Shown: positions 17,840 to 28,290, numbered from the stretch's first letter. The stretch: 64,000 bases of DNA from Massilia sp. R2A-15 (GCF_030704305.1 NZ_CP131935.1:4836001-4900000), one strand, 5' to 3'. Notes: generated by a model from the sequence alone, not told the origin. Program-made: numbers and translations.

Positions 17840-18153
17840 GCGCCCCAATCAAATTTAGCGAAGAGCGCCTGATGAAGGTGCTGCAGGCGCCGGTCATTTC
17901 CGAGAAGGCCACCATGGTCGCGGAAAAGAACGAGCAGATCGTGTTCCGTGTCCTGCCTGACGCCACCAAGCCTGAAATCAAGGCCGCCGTTGAACTGCTG
18001 TTCAAGGTCGAAGTGGAATCGGTGCAGACCGTCAATCGCGAAGGTAAGCAGAAGCGTTCGGGCCGTTTCAACGGTCGTCGCAACCATACCAAGCGTGCTT
18101 TCGTGTGCCTGAAGCCTGGCCAGGAAATCAACTTCTCCGAGGAGGCTAAATAA
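17836..18153 (+). CDS. rplW: 50S ribosomal protein L23
   Basis: The 105-residue product is L23, which lies at the tunnel exit and forms the docking site for trigger factor and [24 protein letters not shown] near the start, the RNA-binding centre ([23 protein letters not shown]) and the short C terminus are typical. The ATG overlaps the rplD stop (ATGA), and its own stop overlaps the rplB start by one base (TAATG), indicating tight translational coupling. Confidence 0.97.
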   Translation: MSAPIKFSEERLMKVLQAPVISEKATMVAEKNEQIVFRVLPDATKPEIKAAVELLFKVEVESVQTVNREGKQKRSGRFNGRRNHTKRAFVCLKPGQEINFSEEAK

Positions 18154-18980
18154 TGGCACTCGTTAAGATGAAACCAACCTCGCCAGGCCGTCGCGGCATG
18201 GTGAAGGTTGTGAACCCGGACCTGTACAAAGGCCGTCCGTTCGCAGCCCTGGTTGAAAAGAAATCGAAGACCGCCGGCCGTAACAACAACGGCCACATCA
18301 CCACCCGTCACATCGGTGGTGGTCACAAGCAGCACTACCGCCTGATCGACTTCAAGCGTCAGAAGGACGGCATTCCTGCGAAGGTCGAGCGGATCGAATA
18401 CGATCCAAACCGTACCGCCAACATCGCCCTGCTGTGCTACGCAGACGGTGAGCGCCAGTACATCATCGCTACCAAGGGCATGGCCGTTGGCGACAGCGTG
18501 ATGAACGGTTCGGAAGCGCCGATCAAGTCGGGCAACTGCCTGCCAATCCGTAACATCCCGGTCGGTACCGTGATGCATTGCGTCGAAATGCTGCCAGGTA
18601 AGGGTGCCCAGATGGCCCGTACCGCCGGCGCCGGCGTCGTGCTGATGGCCCGCGAAGGCACCTACGCCCAGGTCCGCCTGCGCTCGGGTGAAGTGCGCCG
18701 CGTCCACATCGAATGCCGTGCAACGGTAGGCGAAGTCGGTAACGCCGAGCACAGCCTGCGCAAGATCGGTAAAGCCGGTGCGATGCGCTGGCGCGGTGTG
18801 CGTCCTACCGTTCGCGGTGTGGTCATGAACCCGATCGATCACCCGCACGGTGGTGGTGAGGGACGTACGGCAGCTGGTCGTCATCCAGTGTCGCCTTGGG
18901 GTCAACAGACGAAGGGTAAGAAGACGCGCCGTAACAAGCGTACGACTTCCATGATCGTCTCGCGCCGCGGCAAGAAATAA
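18153..18980 (+). CDS. rplB: 50S ribosomal protein L2
   Basis: The 275-residue product is L2, needed for subunit joining and peptidyl-transferase activity. The C-terminal block [20 protein letters not shown] (about residues 225-245) contains the conserved His close to the catalytic centre. Basic ends (RRGMVKVV at the start, [13 protein letters not shown] near the end) bind 23S rRNA. It is directly coupled to rplW and followed by rpsS after nine bases. Confidence 0.98.
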   Translation: MALVKMKPTSPGRRGMVKVVNPDLYKGRPFAALVEKKSKTAGRNNNGHITTRHIGGGHKQHYRLIDFKRQKDGIPAKVERIEYDPNRTANIALLCYADGERQYIIATKGMAVGDSVMNGSEAPIKSGNCLPIRNIPVGTVMHCVEMLPGKGAQMARTAGAGVVLMAREGTYAQVRLRSGEVRRVHIECRATVGEVGNAEHSLRKIGKAGAMRWRGVRPTVRGVVMNPIDHPHGGGEGRTAAGRHPVSPWGQQTKGKKTRRNKRTTSMIVSRRGKK

Positions 18981-18989
18981 GGATAAGAC

Positions 18990-19265
18990 ATGACACGTTC
19001 ATTGAAAAAAGGGCCGTTCATCGACGCCCACCTGGTGAAAAAAGTCGAAGCCGCGCAAGCGAACAAAGACAAGAAGCCAGTCAAAACCTGGTCGCGTCGT
19101 TCGACGATCTCGCCTGACTTCATCGGCCTGACGATCGCGGTTCACAACGGCAAGCTGCACGTGCCGGTGTACGTTTCCGAGAACATGGTTGGTCACAAGC
19201 TCGGCGAATTCGCACTGACCCGTACGTTCAAGGGCCATGCCGCTGACAAGAAGGCGAAGAAATAA
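18990..19265 (+). CDS. rpsS: 30S ribosomal protein S19
   Basis: The 91-residue product ([20 protein letters not shown], later [19 protein letters not shown] and [16 protein letters not shown]) is S19, a head protein of the 30S subunit that pairs with S13 and contacts A-site tRNA. ATAAGGATAAG upstream supplies the binding site. Its stop overlaps the rplV start by one base (TAATG), as in many S10 operons. Confidence 0.97.
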   Translation: MTRSLKKGPFIDAHLVKKVEAAQANKDKKPVKTWSRRSTISPDFIGLTIAVHNGKLHVPVYVSENMVGHKLGEFALTRTFKGHAADKKAKK

Positions 19266-19594
19266 TGGAAACCAAAGCTATCCTCAAAGGTGTGCGCCTG
19301 TCGGACCAAAAGGGCCGTCTGGTAGCAGATCTGATCCGCGGCAAGAAGGTCGGCGCAGCACTCGACATCCTGCAATTTAGCCCGAAGAAGGGTGCGACCA
19401 TCATCAAGAAGGTTCTGGAGTCCGCCATCGCGAACGCCGAGCACAATGACGGCGCCGACATCGACGAGCTGAAGGTCGTTCAGATCTACGTTGAAAAGGG
19501 CCCGATCCTCAAGCGCTTCACTGCACGCGCTAAGGGCCGGGGCGATCGTATCTCCAAACAATCCTGTCACATCTACGTGACTGTCGGTAACTAA
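19265..19594 (+). CDS. rplV: 50S ribosomal protein L22
   Basis: The 109-residue product is L22, whose beta hairpin lines the narrowest part of the exit tunnel. The C-terminal half [21 protein letters not shown], then [12 protein letters not shown], is the hairpin tip region involved in macrolide effects and SecM stalling in E. coli, and looks complete. Coupled to rpsS by a one-base overlap; rpsC follows after nine bases. Confidence 0.97.
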   Translation: METKAILKGVRLSDQKGRLVADLIRGKKVGAALDILQFSPKKGATIIKKVLESAIANAEHNDGADIDELKVVQIYVEKGPILKRFTARAKGRGDRISKQSCHIYVTVGN

Positions 19595-19603
19595 GGGGTC
19601 ACG

Positions 19604-20434
19604 ATGGGACAGAAGATTCATCCAACAGGCTTCCGCCTGTCAGTAACCCGTAACTGGGCGTCGCGTTGGTACGCGGGCAATGGTAACTTTGCCCAAATGC
19701 TCAACGAAGACCTCGCAGCACGTGCGTTCCTGAAAAAGAAACTGAAGAACGCTTCGGTTGGCCGCATCGTCATCGAGCGTCCTGCCAAGAACGCGCGCTT
19801 CACGATCTACAGCTCGCGCCCAGGCGTGGTCATTGGTAAAAAAGGCGAAGACATCGAAGTACTGAAGTCGTCGCTGACCAAGATCATGGGTGTGCCGGTG
19901 CACGTCAATATCGAAGAGATCCGCAAGCCGGAAATCGACTCGCAGCTGATCGCCGATTCGATTTCGCAGCAGCTGGAAAAGCGCATCATGTTCCGTCGCG
20001 CAATGAAGCGCGCGATGCAAAACGCGATGCGCCTGGGCGCCCTCGGCATCAAGATCATGTCGTCCGGTCGTCTGAACGGTATCGAGATCGCCCGCAAAGA
20101 GTGGTACCGCGAAGGCCGCGTGCCTCTGCACACCCTGCGCGCCGATATCGACTACGGTACCAGCGAAGCGTCGACCACCTACGGCATCATCGGTGTCAAG
20201 GTGTGGGTCTACAAGGGTGACCGCTCGCCTACCGGCGAAGCACCAGTGATCGACACCCCAGCCGACGAGAAGAAGAGCCGCGGTCCACGCCGTGACGATG
20301 GCAAGCCAGCAGGCCGCCCACGTCCAGCAGGCGCCAAGCCATCCCCGACTGGCGCACCAGCCGTCCGTGCCCGTCCAGCTGTCAAGCTGCCGGCCGCCGC
20401 TGCTGCTGCTCCAGCTGAGAAAGCAGGAGAATAA
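19604..20434 (+). CDS. rpsC: 30S ribosomal protein S3 with extended basic tail
   Basis: The 276-residue product is S3, part of the mRNA entry channel, with the KH-domain core [13 protein letters not shown] (about 72-84) and the C-terminal [12 protein letters not shown] block (about 195-206). Beyond the usual end it has about 50 extra residues rich in Pro, Ala and Arg ([20 protein letters not shown] and onward, ending PAEKAGE). E. coli S3 is 233 residues; longer low-complexity tails occur in other betaproteobacteria. rplP follows after two bases. Confidence 0.97.
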   Translation: MGQKIHPTGFRLSVTRNWASRWYAGNGNFAQMLNEDLAARAFLKKKLKNASVGRIVIERPAKNARFTIYSSRPGVVIGKKGEDIEVLKSSLTKIMGVPVHVNIEEIRKPEIDSQLIADSISQQLEKRIMFRRAMKRAMQNAMRLGALGIKIMSSGRLNGIEIARKEWYREGRVPLHTLRADIDYGTSEASTTYGIIGVKVWVYKGDRSPTGEAPVIDTPADEKKSRGPRRDDGKPAGRPRPAGAKPSPTGAPAVRARPAVKLPAAAAAAPAEKAGE

Positions 20435-20436
20435 CC

Positions 20437-20856
20437 ATGCTGCAACCAGCACGCAGGAAGTATCGTAAAGAGCAGAAAGGCCGTAACACCGGCATTTCGC
20501 ACACCCGCGGCACCGCTGTGTCGTTCGGTGAGTTCGGCCTGAAGGCAGTCGCCCGCGGCCGTATCACCGCACGCCAGATCGAGGCAGCTCGTCGCGCCAT
20601 GACCCGTCACATCAAACGTGGCGGCCGTATCTGGATCCGCGTTTTCCCGGACAAGCCGATTTCGAACAAGCCGGCCGAAGTTCGTATGGGTAACGGTAAG
20701 GGCAATCCGGAATACTACGTCGCTGAAATCCAGCCAGGCAAGGTCCTGTACGAGATGGACGGCGTCGCAGAAGAACTGGCGCGCGAAGCATTCCGCCTGG
20801 CCGCTGCCAAACTGCCGCTGGCTACGACGTTTGTCGTGCGCCAGGTCGGTCAATAA
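20437..20856 (+). CDS. rplP: 50S ribosomal protein L16
   Basis: The 139-residue product ([20 protein letters not shown], later [21 protein letters not shown] and [19 protein letters not shown]) is L16, which helps position tRNA near the A site and is required for a functional peptidyl-transferase centre. It starts two bases after rpsC, whose last codons carry the ribosome-binding site (GCAGGAG). Length is within the family range (136-144). Confidence 0.97.
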   Translation: MLQPARRKYRKEQKGRNTGISHTRGTAVSFGEFGLKAVARGRITARQIEAARRAMTRHIKRGGRIWIRVFPDKPISNKPAEVRMGNGKGNPEYYVAEIQPGKVLYEMDGVAEELAREAFRLAAAKLPLATTFVVRQVGQ

Positions 20857-20868
20857 GAGGAGTTGGAT

Positions 20869-21060
20869 ATGAAAGCAACAGAACTCCGCGGCAAGGACCA
20901 GGACGCTCTCCAGAAAGAGCTGAATGAGTTGTTGAAGGCACAGTTCGGCATGCGCATGCAAATCGCTACGCAGCAGCTGAGCAACACTTCCCAGCTCAAG
21001 AAGGTACGCCGCGATATCGCGCGTGTGAAGACGGTAATGAACTCGAAGGATGCCAAATGA
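20869..21060 (+). CDS. rpmC: 50S ribosomal protein L29
   Basis: The 63-residue helical protein ([19 protein letters not shown]) is L29, which sits by L23 at the tunnel exit. I start at the ATG at 20869, preceded by AGAGGAG; the in-frame TTG at 20863 lies between the binding site and the ATG and is not a likely start. Its stop overlaps the rpsQ start by four bases (ATGA). Confidence 0.96.
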   Translation: MKATELRGKDQDALQKELNELLKAQFGMRMQIATQQLSNTSQLKKVRRDIARVKTVMNSKDAK

Positions 21061-21329
21061 CCGAAACTACTAAAGTCGCGCTGAAGCGCACGCTGGTTGG
21101 CAAGGTCGTGTCCGACAAGATGGACAAGACGGTCACCGTCCTGATCGAGCGTCACGTCAAGCACCCGCTGTACGGCAAGATCATCATGCGTTCGAACAAG
21201 TATCACGCGCATGACGAGACCAACTCGGTCAAGATGGGTGACACCGTCGAGATCCAGGAAGGTCGCCCGATCTCCAAGACCAAGGCTTGGACGGTTACCA
21301 AGGTTGTGCAAGCAGCCCCAGTGATCTAA
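21057..21329 (+). CDS. rpsQ: 30S ribosomal protein S17
   Basis: The 90-residue product ([20 protein letters not shown], then [37 protein letters not shown]) is S17, an early 16S rRNA-binding protein of the 30S body with an OB fold. It is the last gene of the S10 operon and is followed by a long stem-loop and a new promoter for the spc genes. Confidence 0.97.
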   Translation: MTETTKVALKRTLVGKVVSDKMDKTVTVLIERHVKHPLYGKIIMRSNKYHAHDETNSVKMGDTVEIQEGRPISKTKAWTVTKVVQAAPVI

Positions 21330-21349
21330 GCAGTAAATAGCAGCAAGCG

Positions 21350-21384
21350 GCCGGGCCGTTGTACCGATGGTACGGCGGCCCGGC
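21350..21384 (+). terminator. Stem-loop at the S10/spc boundary
   Basis: GCCGGGCCGTTGTAC (21350-21364) pairs with GTACGGCGGCCCGGC (21370-21384) over 15 bp, two of them G-U, with a five-base loop. The following TGACAATTTAGTT is a poor U-tract, so it may end transcription only partly or protect the 3' end. Confidence 0.55.
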
Positions 21385-21398
21385 TGACAATTTAGTTC

Positions 21399-21427
21399 TT
21401 GCGGGCCCGCCGGTGTTATGCGATACT
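21399..21427 (+). promoter_or_regulatory. Promoter of the spc operon
   Basis: TTGCGG (21399-21404) and GATACT (21422-21427) have 17 bp spacing. The leader before rplN is about 180 bases. The whole gap 21330-21612 otherwise shows only the stem-loop at 21350-21384. Confidence 0.7.
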
Positions 21428-21612
21428 AGCGGGCTTCGTTCATGTTTGCCGCAATAATTCGTCACCCCAGGTGGCTGCGGTCCTGAAACGAAAGTTTTTT
21501 GGAAAGTCCATCACCCAATCGGGGGCTCCAGCAGGGGCGTCTGGCGGGACCAAGACTGACCGCAGGCCCACGTTGTGGGGATTCTTCGGCTTAAGTTGGG
21601 AAAGAGAATACT

Positions 21613-21981
21613 ATGATTCAAACTGAAAGCCGGCTCGAAGTGGCCGACAATACCGGTGCCAAGGAAGTCATGTGCATCAAGGTATTGGGCGGTTCCAAGC
21701 GCCGTTATGCTGGCATTGGCGACGTGATCAAGGTAACCGTCAAGGTTGCTGCGCCACGCGGCCGTGTCAAAAAAGGTGAAATTTATAACGCTGTGGTTGT
21801 GCGTACCGCTAAAGGTGTGCGCCGCCAAGACGGCTCCCTGGTGAAGTTCGACGGCAACGCTGCCGTGCTGCTCAACGCCAAGCTGGAACCGATCGGTACG
21901 CGTATTTTTGGACCAGTCACGCGCGAACTGCGCACTGAAAAGTTCATGAAGATCGTGTCCCTGGCACCTGAAGTTCTGTAA
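21613..21981 (+). CDS. rplN: 50S ribosomal protein L14
   Basis: The 122-residue product ([20 protein letters not shown], then [20 protein letters not shown] and the VRTAKGVRR block) is L14, which forms an intersubunit bridge with 16S rRNA helix 14 and is the target of RsfS silencing factor. AAAGAG precedes the ATG. It opens the spc operon; rplX follows after nine bases. Confidence 0.97.
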   Translation: MIQTESRLEVADNTGAKEVMCIKVLGGSKRRYAGIGDVIKVTVKVAAPRGRVKKGEIYNAVVVRTAKGVRRQDGSLVKFDGNAAVLLNAKLEPIGTRIFGPVTRELRTEKFMKIVSLAPEVL

Positions 21982-21990
21982 GGAGTCGTA

Positions 21991-22305
21991 ATGGATAAGA
22001 TTCGTAAAAACGACGAAGTCATCGTTCTGACCGGTAAAGACAAGGGCAAACGTGGTGTCGTGCAGCAGCGTGTAGACGCTGAGCACGTCATCGTGGAAGG
22101 CGTCAACGTCGCTAAAAAAGCGACCAAGCCGAACCCAATGACCGGTGTACAGGGCGGTATCGTCGATAAGACTATGCCGATTCACGTGTCCAACGTTGCA
22201 TTGTTCAATGCAGCGACTGGCAAGGCAGACCGCGTAGGTTTTAAAGATGTCGACGGCAAGAAAGTCCGCGTCTTTATGTCCTCCGGCGAAGTAGTGAAGG
22301 TTTAA
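21991..22305 (+). CDS. rplX: 50S ribosomal protein L24
   Basis: The 104-residue product ([20 protein letters not shown], a KOW motif) is L24, one of the two initiators of 50S assembly, placed near the tunnel exit. Its binding site is AAGGAG before the ATG. It sits between rplN and rplE in the standard spc order, with rplE starting two bases after the stop. Confidence 0.97.
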   Translation: MDKIRKNDEVIVLTGKDKGKRGVVQQRVDAEHVIVEGVNVAKKATKPNPMTGVQGGIVDKTMPIHVSNVALFNAATGKADRVGFKDVDGKKVRVFMSSGEVVKV

Positions 22306-22307
22306 TC

Positions 22308-22847
22308 ATGGCCCGTCTTCAAGATTTTTACAAAGAAAAAGTCGTTGCCGACCTGACCGAGAAATTCGGTTACAAGTCGGTAATGCAAGTGCCACGCCTG
22401 ACCAAGATCACCCTGAACATGGGCCTTGGCGAAGCGATCGCTGACAAGAAGATCATCGAGCACGCGACCGGCGACCTGACCAAGATTGCTGGCCAGAAGC
22501 CAGTGACCACCAAGGCTCGTAAGGCTATCGCAGGTTTCAAGATCCGCGAAGGCTATCCGATCGGTACCATGGTCACCCTGCGCGGCGCCCGTATGTACGA
22601 ATTCCTCGATCGTTTCATCACCGTGGCCCTGCCGCGCGTGCGTGACTTCCGTGGCGTCAACGGCCGTTCGTTCGATGGTCGTGGCAACTACAACATCGGT
22701 GTCAAGGAACAGATCATTTTCCCTGAGATCGAGTACGACAAGATCGATGCGCTGCGTGGTATGAACATCAGCATCACCACCACCGCCAAGACCGACGACG
22801 AAGCGAAAGCTCTGCTCGCCGCCTTCAAATTCCCGTTCAGAAACTGA
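22308..22847 (+). CDS. rplE: 50S ribosomal protein L5
   Basis: The 179-residue product ([20 protein letters not shown], later [28 protein letters not shown] and [19 protein letters not shown]) is L5, a central-protuberance protein that binds 5S rRNA and contacts P-site tRNA. Length equals that of E. coli L5. It is followed by rpsN after four bases. Confidence 0.97.
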   Translation: MARLQDFYKEKVVADLTEKFGYKSVMQVPRLTKITLNMGLGEAIADKKIIEHATGDLTKIAGQKPVTTKARKAIAGFKIREGYPIGTMVTLRGARMYEFLDRFITVALPRVRDFRGVNGRSFDGRGNYNIGVKEQIIFPEIEYDKIDALRGMNISITTTAKTDDEAKALLAAFKFPFRN

Positions 22848-22851
22848 GATC

Positions 22852-23157
22852 ATGGCAAAACTAGCACTGATTAACCGCGAACAGAAGCGTGCAGACCTGG
22901 TGGAGAAATTCGCCGCAAAGCGTGCCGCTCTGAAAGCCATCATCGACGACCAGTCGAAGACGGAAGAAGAACGTTATGAAGCCCGTCTGAAGTTGCAGGC
23001 ACTGCCGCGCAACTCGGCCCCGACCCGCCAGCGTAACCGCTGCGCGATCACCGGCCGTCCACGTGGCACATTCCGTAAATTCGGTCTGGCACGTATCAAG
23101 CTCCGTGAATTCGCCATGCGTGGCGAAATTCCGGGTATGACTAAAGCAAGCTGGTAA
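22852..23157 (+). CDS. rpsN: 30S ribosomal protein S14 (zinc-free type)
   Basis: The 101-residue product is the long, C-minus form of S14: the region that carries four zinc-binding Cys in short S14 proteins here reads [20 protein letters not shown] with only one Cys. S14 lies in the 30S head near S19 and S3. The C-terminal [20 protein letters not shown] is typical. A separate zinc-dependent paralogue is not seen in this window. Confidence 0.97.
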   Translation: MAKLALINREQKRADLVEKFAAKRAALKAIIDDQSKTEEERYEARLKLQALPRNSAPTRQRNRCAITGRPRGTFRKFGLARIKLREFAMRGEIPGMTKASW

Positions 23158-23171
23158 TAGGAGAAGAAGCA

Positions 23172-23567
23172 ATGAGTATGAGCGATCCTATCGCCGATAT
23201 GCTGACCCGCATTCGCAACGCCCAGGGCGTACAAAAAACGACCGTGGCAATGCCGTCGTCGAAAGTCAAGGTGGCGATTGCCAACGTCCTCAAGGACGAG
23301 GGTTACATTGAAGATTTCGCTGTCACCGAAGCCGGTGGCAAGTCGGAACTGAAAATCGGTTTGAAGTATTACGCTGGCCGTCCGGTCATCGAGCGCCTCG
23401 ATCGCGTGTCCCGTCCGGGCCTGCGCGTCTACAAAGGCAAAGATGAAATCCCTAGCGTCATGAATGGCTTGGGCGTGGCGATCGTGTCGACTCCGCAAGG
23501 CGTCATGACCGATCGCAAAGCGCGCGCTACCGGTGTCGGTGGCGAAGTTATTTGCTACGTGGCTTAA
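23172..23567 (+). CDS. rpsH: 30S ribosomal protein S8
   Basis: The 131-residue product ([19 protein letters not shown], ending with [17 protein letters not shown]) is S8, which binds the centre of 16S rRNA helix 21 and, in E. coli, represses the spc operon by binding a similar site in the rplE region. AGGAGAAG precedes the ATG. rplF starts ten bases downstream. Confidence 0.97.
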   Translation: MSMSDPIADMLTRIRNAQGVQKTTVAMPSSKVKVAIANVLKDEGYIEDFAVTEAGGKSELKIGLKYYAGRPVIERLDRVSRPGLRVYKGKDEIPSVMNGLGVAIVSTPQGVMTDRKARATGVGGEVICYVA

Positions 23568-23577
23568 GGAGTAGACG

Positions 23578-24111
23578 ATGTCTCGAGTAGCTAAGATGCC
23601 GATCACTGTACCAGCTGGCGCCGAAGTGGCGATCACTGCACAGTCGATCACGGTAAAAGGTCCGTTGGGTACGCTGGTTCAGCCCCTGAACGGCCTGGTA
23701 AAGGTAGAAAATAACAACGGCACCCTGTCGTTCGACATCGTCGACGACAGCCGCGAGTCGAATGCGATGTCGGGCACCCTGCGCGCCCTGGTCAACAACA
23801 TGGTGACCGGCGTGACCAAGGGCTTCGAGAAGAAGCTGACCCTGGTCGGCGTGGGCTACAAGGCCCAGGCCGCCGGCGACAAGCTGAACCTGTCGCTCGG
23901 TTTCTCGCATCCGGTCGCGCATGCGATGCCAGCTGGCGTCACTGCAACGACCCCGACCCCGACCGAAATCCTGATCAAGGGTATCGATCGCCAGCAGGTC
24001 GGCCAGGTTGCCGCTGAAGTGCGTGCTTACCGCTCCCCTGAGCCTTACAAGGGCAAGGGCGTCCGTTATGCGGACGAAGTGGTTAAGCTTAAAGAAACCA
24101 AGAAGAAATAA
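23578..24111 (+). CDS. rplF: 50S ribosomal protein L6
   Basis: The 177-residue product ([19 protein letters not shown], then the [13 protein letters not shown] block and [20 protein letters not shown] at the end) is L6, located near the factor-binding site and sarcin-ricin loop. The C-terminal [11 protein letters not shown] is diagnostic. AAGGAG is upstream; rplR follows after 11 bases. Confidence 0.97.
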   Translation: MSRVAKMPITVPAGAEVAITAQSITVKGPLGTLVQPLNGLVKVENNNGTLSFDIVDDSRESNAMSGTLRALVNNMVTGVTKGFEKKLTLVGVGYKAQAAGDKLNLSLGFSHPVAHAMPAGVTATTPTPTEILIKGIDRQQVGQVAAEVRAYRSPEPYKGKGVRYADEVVKLKETKKK

Positions 24112-24122
24112 TAGGGCTGACC

Positions 24123-24485
24123 ATGGACAAGAAAGAATCACGTCTGCGTCGTGGACGCCAGACCCGCATCAAAATTGCGGAGATGAAAGTAAATCGCCTG
24201 TCGGTACATCGTACCAACCTGCACATTTACGCCAACCTGATCAGCCCGGACGCGAAGATCCTGGTTTCGGCCTCGACCGCCGAAGCCGAAGTGCGCGCCG
24301 AACTGGCAGGCAAGTCCGGCAAGGGTGGCAATGCCGCCGCTGCCGCACTGGTCGGCAAGCGCGTCGCCGAGAAGGCACTGAAAGCAGGGATTACCGAAGT
24401 TGCGTTCGACCGCTCCGGTTTCCGTTACCACGGCCGTGTGAAGGCGCTGGCAGAAGCCGCGCGTGAAGCCGGTCTGAAGTTCTAA
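24123..24485 (+). CDS. rplR: 50S ribosomal protein L18
   Basis: The 120-residue product ([20 protein letters not shown], later [16 protein letters not shown] and [20 protein letters not shown]) is L18, which binds 5S rRNA with L5 and L25 in the central protuberance. Its basic N terminus and the C-terminal FDRxGFxYHGRV block are family hallmarks. rpsE follows after 11 bases. Confidence 0.97.
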   Translation: MDKKESRLRRGRQTRIKIAEMKVNRLSVHRTNLHIYANLISPDAKILVSASTAEAEVRAELAGKSGKGGNAAAAALVGKRVAEKALKAGITEVAFDRSGFRYHGRVKALAEAAREAGLKF

Positions 24486-24496
24486 GGATAATCATC

Positions 24497-25015
24497 ATGG
24501 CAAAAATGCAAGCTAAAATGCAAAGCGACAAGCCGGATGATGGCATGCGCGAAAAAATGATCGCGATCAACCGCGTGACCAAAGTGGTCAAGGGTGGTCG
24601 TATCATGGGTTTCGCCGCATTGACCGTCGTCGGTGACGGCGATGGCCGCATCGGCATGGGCAAGGGCAAGTCGAAGGAAGTACCGGTTGGTGTGCAGAAG
24701 GCAATGGAAGAAGCCCGTCGCAACCTGATCAAGGTGCCTCTGAAGAACGGTACCCTGCACCACACCGTTACCGGCCGTCACGGCGCATCGAAAGTAATGA
24801 TGATGCCTGCCAAGCCTGGTACCGGCGTGATCGCCGGCGGCGCAATGCGCGCTATCTTCGAAGTAATGGGCGTGACCGACGTCGTGGCGAAATCCACCGG
24901 CTCGTCGAACCCTTACAATCTGGTCCGCGCCACCCTCGACGGTCTGTCGAAGATGAGCACGGCTTCCGACATCGCCGCCAAGCGCGGCAAGTCGGTTGAA
25001 GACATCCTGGCTTAA
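24497..25015 (+). CDS. rpsE: 30S ribosomal protein S5
   Basis: The 172-residue product ([20 protein letters not shown], then [20 protein letters not shown] and the [17 protein letters not shown] block) is S5, at the mRNA entry and involved in fidelity. The loop around residues 25-32 (TKVVKGGR), where spectinomycin-resistance changes map, looks wild-type. rpmD starts 10 bases after the stop. Confidence 0.97.
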   Translation: MAKMQAKMQSDKPDDGMREKMIAINRVTKVVKGGRIMGFAALTVVGDGDGRIGMGKGKSKEVPVGVQKAMEEARRNLIKVPLKNGTLHHTVTGRHGASKVMMMPAKPGTGVIAGGAMRAIFEVMGVTDVVAKSTGSSNPYNLVRATLDGLSKMSTASDIAAKRGKSVEDILA

Positions 25016-25025
25016 GGTGAACGAC

Positions 25026-25214
25026 ATGGCAGAAGCTAAAAAAACCGTCAAGGTTCAGTTGGTCATGGGCCTGATCGGCACGCGCGAATCGCATCGTGCG
25101 ACCGTGCGCGGCCTGGGCCTGCGTCGCGTCAACTCGGTTTCCGAGCTGGAAGACACCCCATCGGTGCGCGGCATGATCAACAAAGTCTCGTACCTCGTTA
25201 AAGTTGTCTCGTAA
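25026..25214 (+). CDS. rpmD: 50S ribosomal protein L30
   Basis: I start at the ATG at 25026, preceded by AAGGTGA; the frame also runs upstream into the end of rpsE. The 62-residue product ([20 protein letters not shown], then [19 protein letters not shown]) is L30, a small peripheral 50S protein. It lies in the standard position between rpsE and rplO. Confidence 0.96.
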   Translation: MAEAKKTVKVQLVMGLIGTRESHRATVRGLGLRRVNSVSELEDTPSVRGMINKVSYLVKVVS

Positions 25215-25242
25215 GCCTTCGGGCTTGCGAACGGAGAAAACA

Positions 25243-25674
25243 ATGGAATTGAATACAATTCAGCCAGCCGAAGGCGCCAAGCACTACAAGCGTCGCGTCG
25301 GCCGTGGTATCGGCTCCGGCCTGGGCAAGACCTCGGGTCGCGGCCACAAGGGTCAGAAGTCGCGTTCGGGCGGTTTCCACAAAGTCGGCTTCGAAGGCGG
25401 TCAGATGCCTCTGCAGCGCCGTCTGCCTAAGCGTGGTTTCAAGTCGCTCAACGCAACGTTCAAAGCGGAAGTTCGCCTGTCGGACCTGAACAACCTGGCC
25501 GTCGGCGATGTCGACATCCTGGTGCTCAAGCAAGCAGGCATCCTGCCAGTGCTGGCGCGCGATGTGCGCGTCATCTTGTCCGGCGAAGTCACCAAAGCGG
25601 TGAACCTCAAGGGCATCAAGGCAACTGCAGGCGCGAAAGCGGCCATCGAAGCAGCTGGCGGCTCGGTAGCCTGA
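25243..25674 (+). CDS. rplO: 50S ribosomal protein L15
   Basis: The ATG at 25243 is preceded by GGAGAAAAC; an upstream frame from 25204 overlaps rpmD and is unsupported. The 143-residue product ([20 protein letters not shown], then [20 protein letters not shown]) is L15, a late-assembly 50S protein with an extended Gly/Lys-rich N terminus that penetrates 23S rRNA. secY follows after 29 bases. Confidence 0.97.
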   Translation: MELNTIQPAEGAKHYKRRVGRGIGSGLGKTSGRGHKGQKSRSGGFHKVGFEGGQMPLQRRLPKRGFKSLNATFKAEVRLSDLNNLAVGDVDILVLKQAGILPVLARDVRVILSGEVTKAVNLKGIKATAGAKAAIEAAGGSVA

Positions 25675-25703
25675 GTTGGCTAACGGCTTGATCGGAGCAA
25701 AAA

Positions 25704-27038
25704 TTGGCGACTAATTCACAACTTGGTAAGAGTGCGGCAGCCGGATTCCCTTGGGGTCGGCTCTGGTTTTTGCTTGGCGCATTGGTCGTGTACCGCATCG
25801 GTGCGCACATTCCGGTCCCCGGAATTGACCCGGTCCAGCTGGCGGCACTGTTCAAGCAGAACGAAGGCGGCATCCTTGGCATGTTCAACATGTTCTCGGG
25901 CGGCGCCTTGTCCCGCTTCACGGTGTTTGCCCTCGGCATCATGCCTTACATCTCGGCCTCGATCATCATGCAGCTGGTGTCGATCGTGTCGCCGCAGATG
26001 GAAGCGCTGAAAAAGGAAGGCGAAGCAGGACGCCGCAAGATCACCCAGTACACCCGGTATTTCACGGTGGCGCTGGCGCTGTTCCAGGCATTCGGCATCG
26101 CCGTCGCGCTCGAGGCGCAGCAGGGACTGGTGCTCGATCCGGGCATCGCGTTCCGCTTCGTCACCGTCGTGACCCTGCTGACCGGCACCATGTTCCTGAT
26201 GTGGCTCGGCGAGCAGATCACCGAACGCGGTCTGGGCAACGGTATTTCGATCATCATTTTTGCCGGTATCGCAGCCGGTCTGCCGGCGGCGCTGGGTGGC
26301 TTGTTCACTCTGATCTCGAACGGTTCGATCAGCAGCTTTGCCGCGATCTTCATCATCGTGCTGGTGGCGTTTGTCACCTACTTCGTGGTGTTCGTCGAGC
26401 GCGGCCAGCGCAAGATCCTGGTCAACTATGCGAAGCGCCAGGTCGGCAACAAGGTGTATGGCGGCCAGACCAGCCATCTGCCTCTGAAGCTGAACATGGC
26501 CGGCGTGATCCCGCCGATCTTCGCGTCGTCGATCATCTTGTTCCCGGCAACGATCGTGGACTGGTTCACCAAGGGCAAGGACACCAGCACCCCGGTGATC
26601 GGTTTCCTGAAAGACCTGGCGGCATCGATGGCGCCTGGTGAGCCGATCAATGCGCTGCTGTATGCGGTGGCAATCGTGTTTTTCTGTTTCTTCTATACGG
26701 CGCTGGTGTTCAACAGCAAGGAAACGGCGGACAACTTGAAGAAGAGCGGTGCGTTTGTCCCGGGGATTCGTCCTGGCGACCAGACCGCCCGTTACATCGA
26801 CAAGATCCTGATGCGCTTGACCCTGGCTGGTGCGGTGTACATCACCCTGGTGTGCTTGTTGCCGCAATTTATGCAAGCCCAATGGAAAGTGCCATTTTAT
26901 TTCGGCGGTACTTCCCTGTTGATTATTGTGGTTGTCACCATGGATTTCATGGCTCAAGTACAAAACTACGTCATGTCGCAGCAATATGAATCACTGCTGC
27001 GCAAGGCAAATTTCAAGGGCGGCATTCCGACGCGATAA
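25704..27038 (+). CDS. secY: Preprotein translocase channel SecY, TTG start
   Basis: The 444-residue product is SecY, the pore of the Sec translocon, with about ten membrane helices. The plug region follows [12 protein letters not shown] (about 33-44), and [16 protein letters not shown] (about 172-187) is the conserved fourth helix area. No ATG lies near the conserved N terminus, so I start at TTG 25704 ([15 protein letters not shown]) behind CGGAG. It ends the spc gene set and is followed by infA after 21 bases. Confidence 0.96.
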   Translation: MATNSQLGKSAAAGFPWGRLWFLLGALVVYRIGAHIPVPGIDPVQLAALFKQNEGGILGMFNMFSGGALSRFTVFALGIMPYISASIIMQLVSIVSPQMEALKKEGEAGRRKITQYTRYFTVALALFQAFGIAVALEAQQGLVLDPGIAFRFVTVVTLLTGTMFLMWLGEQITERGLGNGISIIIFAGIAAGLPAALGGLFTLISNGSISSFAAIFIIVLVAFVTYFVVFVERGQRKILVNYAKRQVGNKVYGGQTSHLPLKLNMAGVIPPIFASSIILFPATIVDWFTKGKDTSTPVIGFLKDLAASMAPGEPINALLYAVAIVFFCFFYTALVFNSKETADNLKKSGAFVPGIRPGDQTARYIDKILMRLTLAGAVYITLVCLLPQFMQAQWKVPFYFGGTSLLIIVVVTMDFMAQVQNYVMSQQYESLLRKANFKGGIPTR

Positions 27039-27059
27039 GCGCCCAGGAAGACACAGCGA

Positions 27060-27278
27060 ATGGCAAAAGACGACGTCATACAAATGCAGGGCGAGATTCT
27101 GGAGAATCTCCCCAACGCGACATTTCGGGTAAAGCTGGAAAACGGCCACGTGGTGCTCGGCCACATTTCGGGTAAAATGCGGATGAATTACATTCGCATT
27201 CTTCCCGGCGACAAGGTGACGGTGGAACTGACGCCGTATGACCTGTCCCGGGCCCGGATTGTGTTCCGTACCAAGTAA
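27060..27278 (+). CDS. infA: Translation initiation factor IF-1
   Basis: The 72-residue OB-fold protein ([20 protein letters not shown], then [20 protein letters not shown] and [17 protein letters not shown]) is IF-1, which occupies the 30S A site during initiation. Position between secY and rpmJ is common in betaproteobacteria; in E. coli infA lies elsewhere. Length matches E. coli IF-1 exactly. Confidence 0.97.
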   Translation: MAKDDVIQMQGEILENLPNATFRVKLENGHVVLGHISGKMRMNYIRILPGDKVTVELTPYDLSRARIVFRTK

Positions 27279-27315
27279 AAATTTAGAAATCGAACCATCC
27301 AAAGAGAGTGCAATC

Positions 27316-27429
27316 ATGAAAGTTCTCGCATCAGTCAAGCGGATCTGCCGCAACTGCAAGATCATCAAGCGCAAAGGCGTTGTCCGCGTAATCTGCGTGG
27401 AACCGCGTCACAAGCAGCGTCAAGGTTAA
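27316..27429 (+). CDS. rpmJ: 50S ribosomal protein L36 (zinc-binding type)
   Basis: The 37-residue product ([20 protein letters not shown], then [17 protein letters not shown]) is L36. C11, C14, C27 and H32 form the zinc site of the C-plus form, unlike the zinc-free S14 in the same operon. I start at the ATG at 27316 behind AAAGAGAG. It falls 28 bases before rpsM. Confidence 0.96.
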   Translation: MKVLASVKRICRNCKIIKRKGVVRVICVEPRHKQRQG

Positions 27430-27457
27430 TTTAACGTTATTTATTGAGGAATAACGA

Positions 27458-27823
27458 ATGGCACGTATTGCAGGGGTAAATATCCCAAATCATCAGCACA
27501 CTGTTATCGGCCTGACGGCGATCTACGGTGTTGGCCGTCCGCGTTCGCAGAAAATCTGCGCCGCCACGGGTGTTGCGACCAATAAAAAGGTCAAGGACCT
27601 GGACGATAACGAACTCGAGAAGCTGCGCGACGAAGTCGCCAAGTTTGTCGTTGAAGGCGATCTGCGCCGTGAGCTGTCCATGAACATCAAGCGTTTGATG
27701 GATCTGGGCTGCTACCGTGGCATGCGTCATCGCAAGGGCCTGCCAGTGCGCGGCCAGCGTACCCGCACCAATGCCCGTACCCGCAAAGGTCCGCGCAAGG
27801 CCGCTCAATCGCTCAAGAAATAA
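27458..27823 (+). CDS. rpsM: 30S ribosomal protein S13
   Basis: The 121-residue product ([20 protein letters not shown], later [19 protein letters not shown] and [20 protein letters not shown]) is S13, a head protein that bridges to L5 and touches P-site tRNA through its basic tail. TGAGGAATAAC is upstream. In E. coli the rpsM leader is where S4 represses the alpha operon. rpsK follows after 14 bases. Confidence 0.97.
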   Translation: MARIAGVNIPNHQHTVIGLTAIYGVGRPRSQKICAATGVATNKKVKDLDDNELEKLRDEVAKFVVEGDLRRELSMNIKRLMDLGCYRGMRHRKGLPVRGQRTRTNARTRKGPRKAAQSLKK

Positions 27824-27837
27824 TCTAGGAACCGACC

Positions 27838-28242
27838 ATGGCTAAGCAACAAAGCAGCGCCGCAGCAGCGCGCGTACGCAAAAAAGTTAAAAAGAACGTC
27901 GCCGAGGGCATCGCTCACGTCCACGCATCGTTCAACAACACCATCATCACGATCACCGACCGCCAGGGCAACGCTCTGTCGTGGGCGACGTCCGGCGGTG
28001 CTGGCTTCAAGGGTTCGCGTAAATCGACCCCGTTCGCAGCGCAGGTTGCGGCCGAAGCAGCAGGCAAGGTCGCTGTCGAGTGCGGCGTGAAGAACCTCGA
28101 AGTACGCATCAAGGGCCCAGGTCCTGGTCGTGAGTCGGCTGTTCGCGCTTTGAACAACCTGGGTATCAAGATCACCGAAATCCAGGACGTGACGCCAGTA
28201 CCGCACAACGGTTGCCGTCCACCGAAGCGTCGTCGTATCTAA
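27838..28242 (+). CDS. rpsK: 30S ribosomal protein S11
   Basis: The 134-residue product ([20 protein letters not shown], then [20 protein letters not shown] and the end [18 protein letters not shown]) is S11, which lines the mRNA exit channel with S7. The conserved C-terminal [10 protein letters not shown] is intact. A 184-base gap with a likely extra promoter separates it from rpsD. Confidence 0.97.
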   Translation: MAKQQSSAAAARVRKKVKKNVAEGIAHVHASFNNTIITITDRQGNALSWATSGGAGFKGSRKSTPFAAQVAAEAAGKVAVECGVKNLEVRIKGPGPGRESAVRALNNLGIKITEIQDVTPVPHNGCRPPKRRRI

Positions 28243-28290
28243 TACGCGTCAGCTTCACGAAAAGATCGCCGGTGCAGGGCCCGATTAGGG

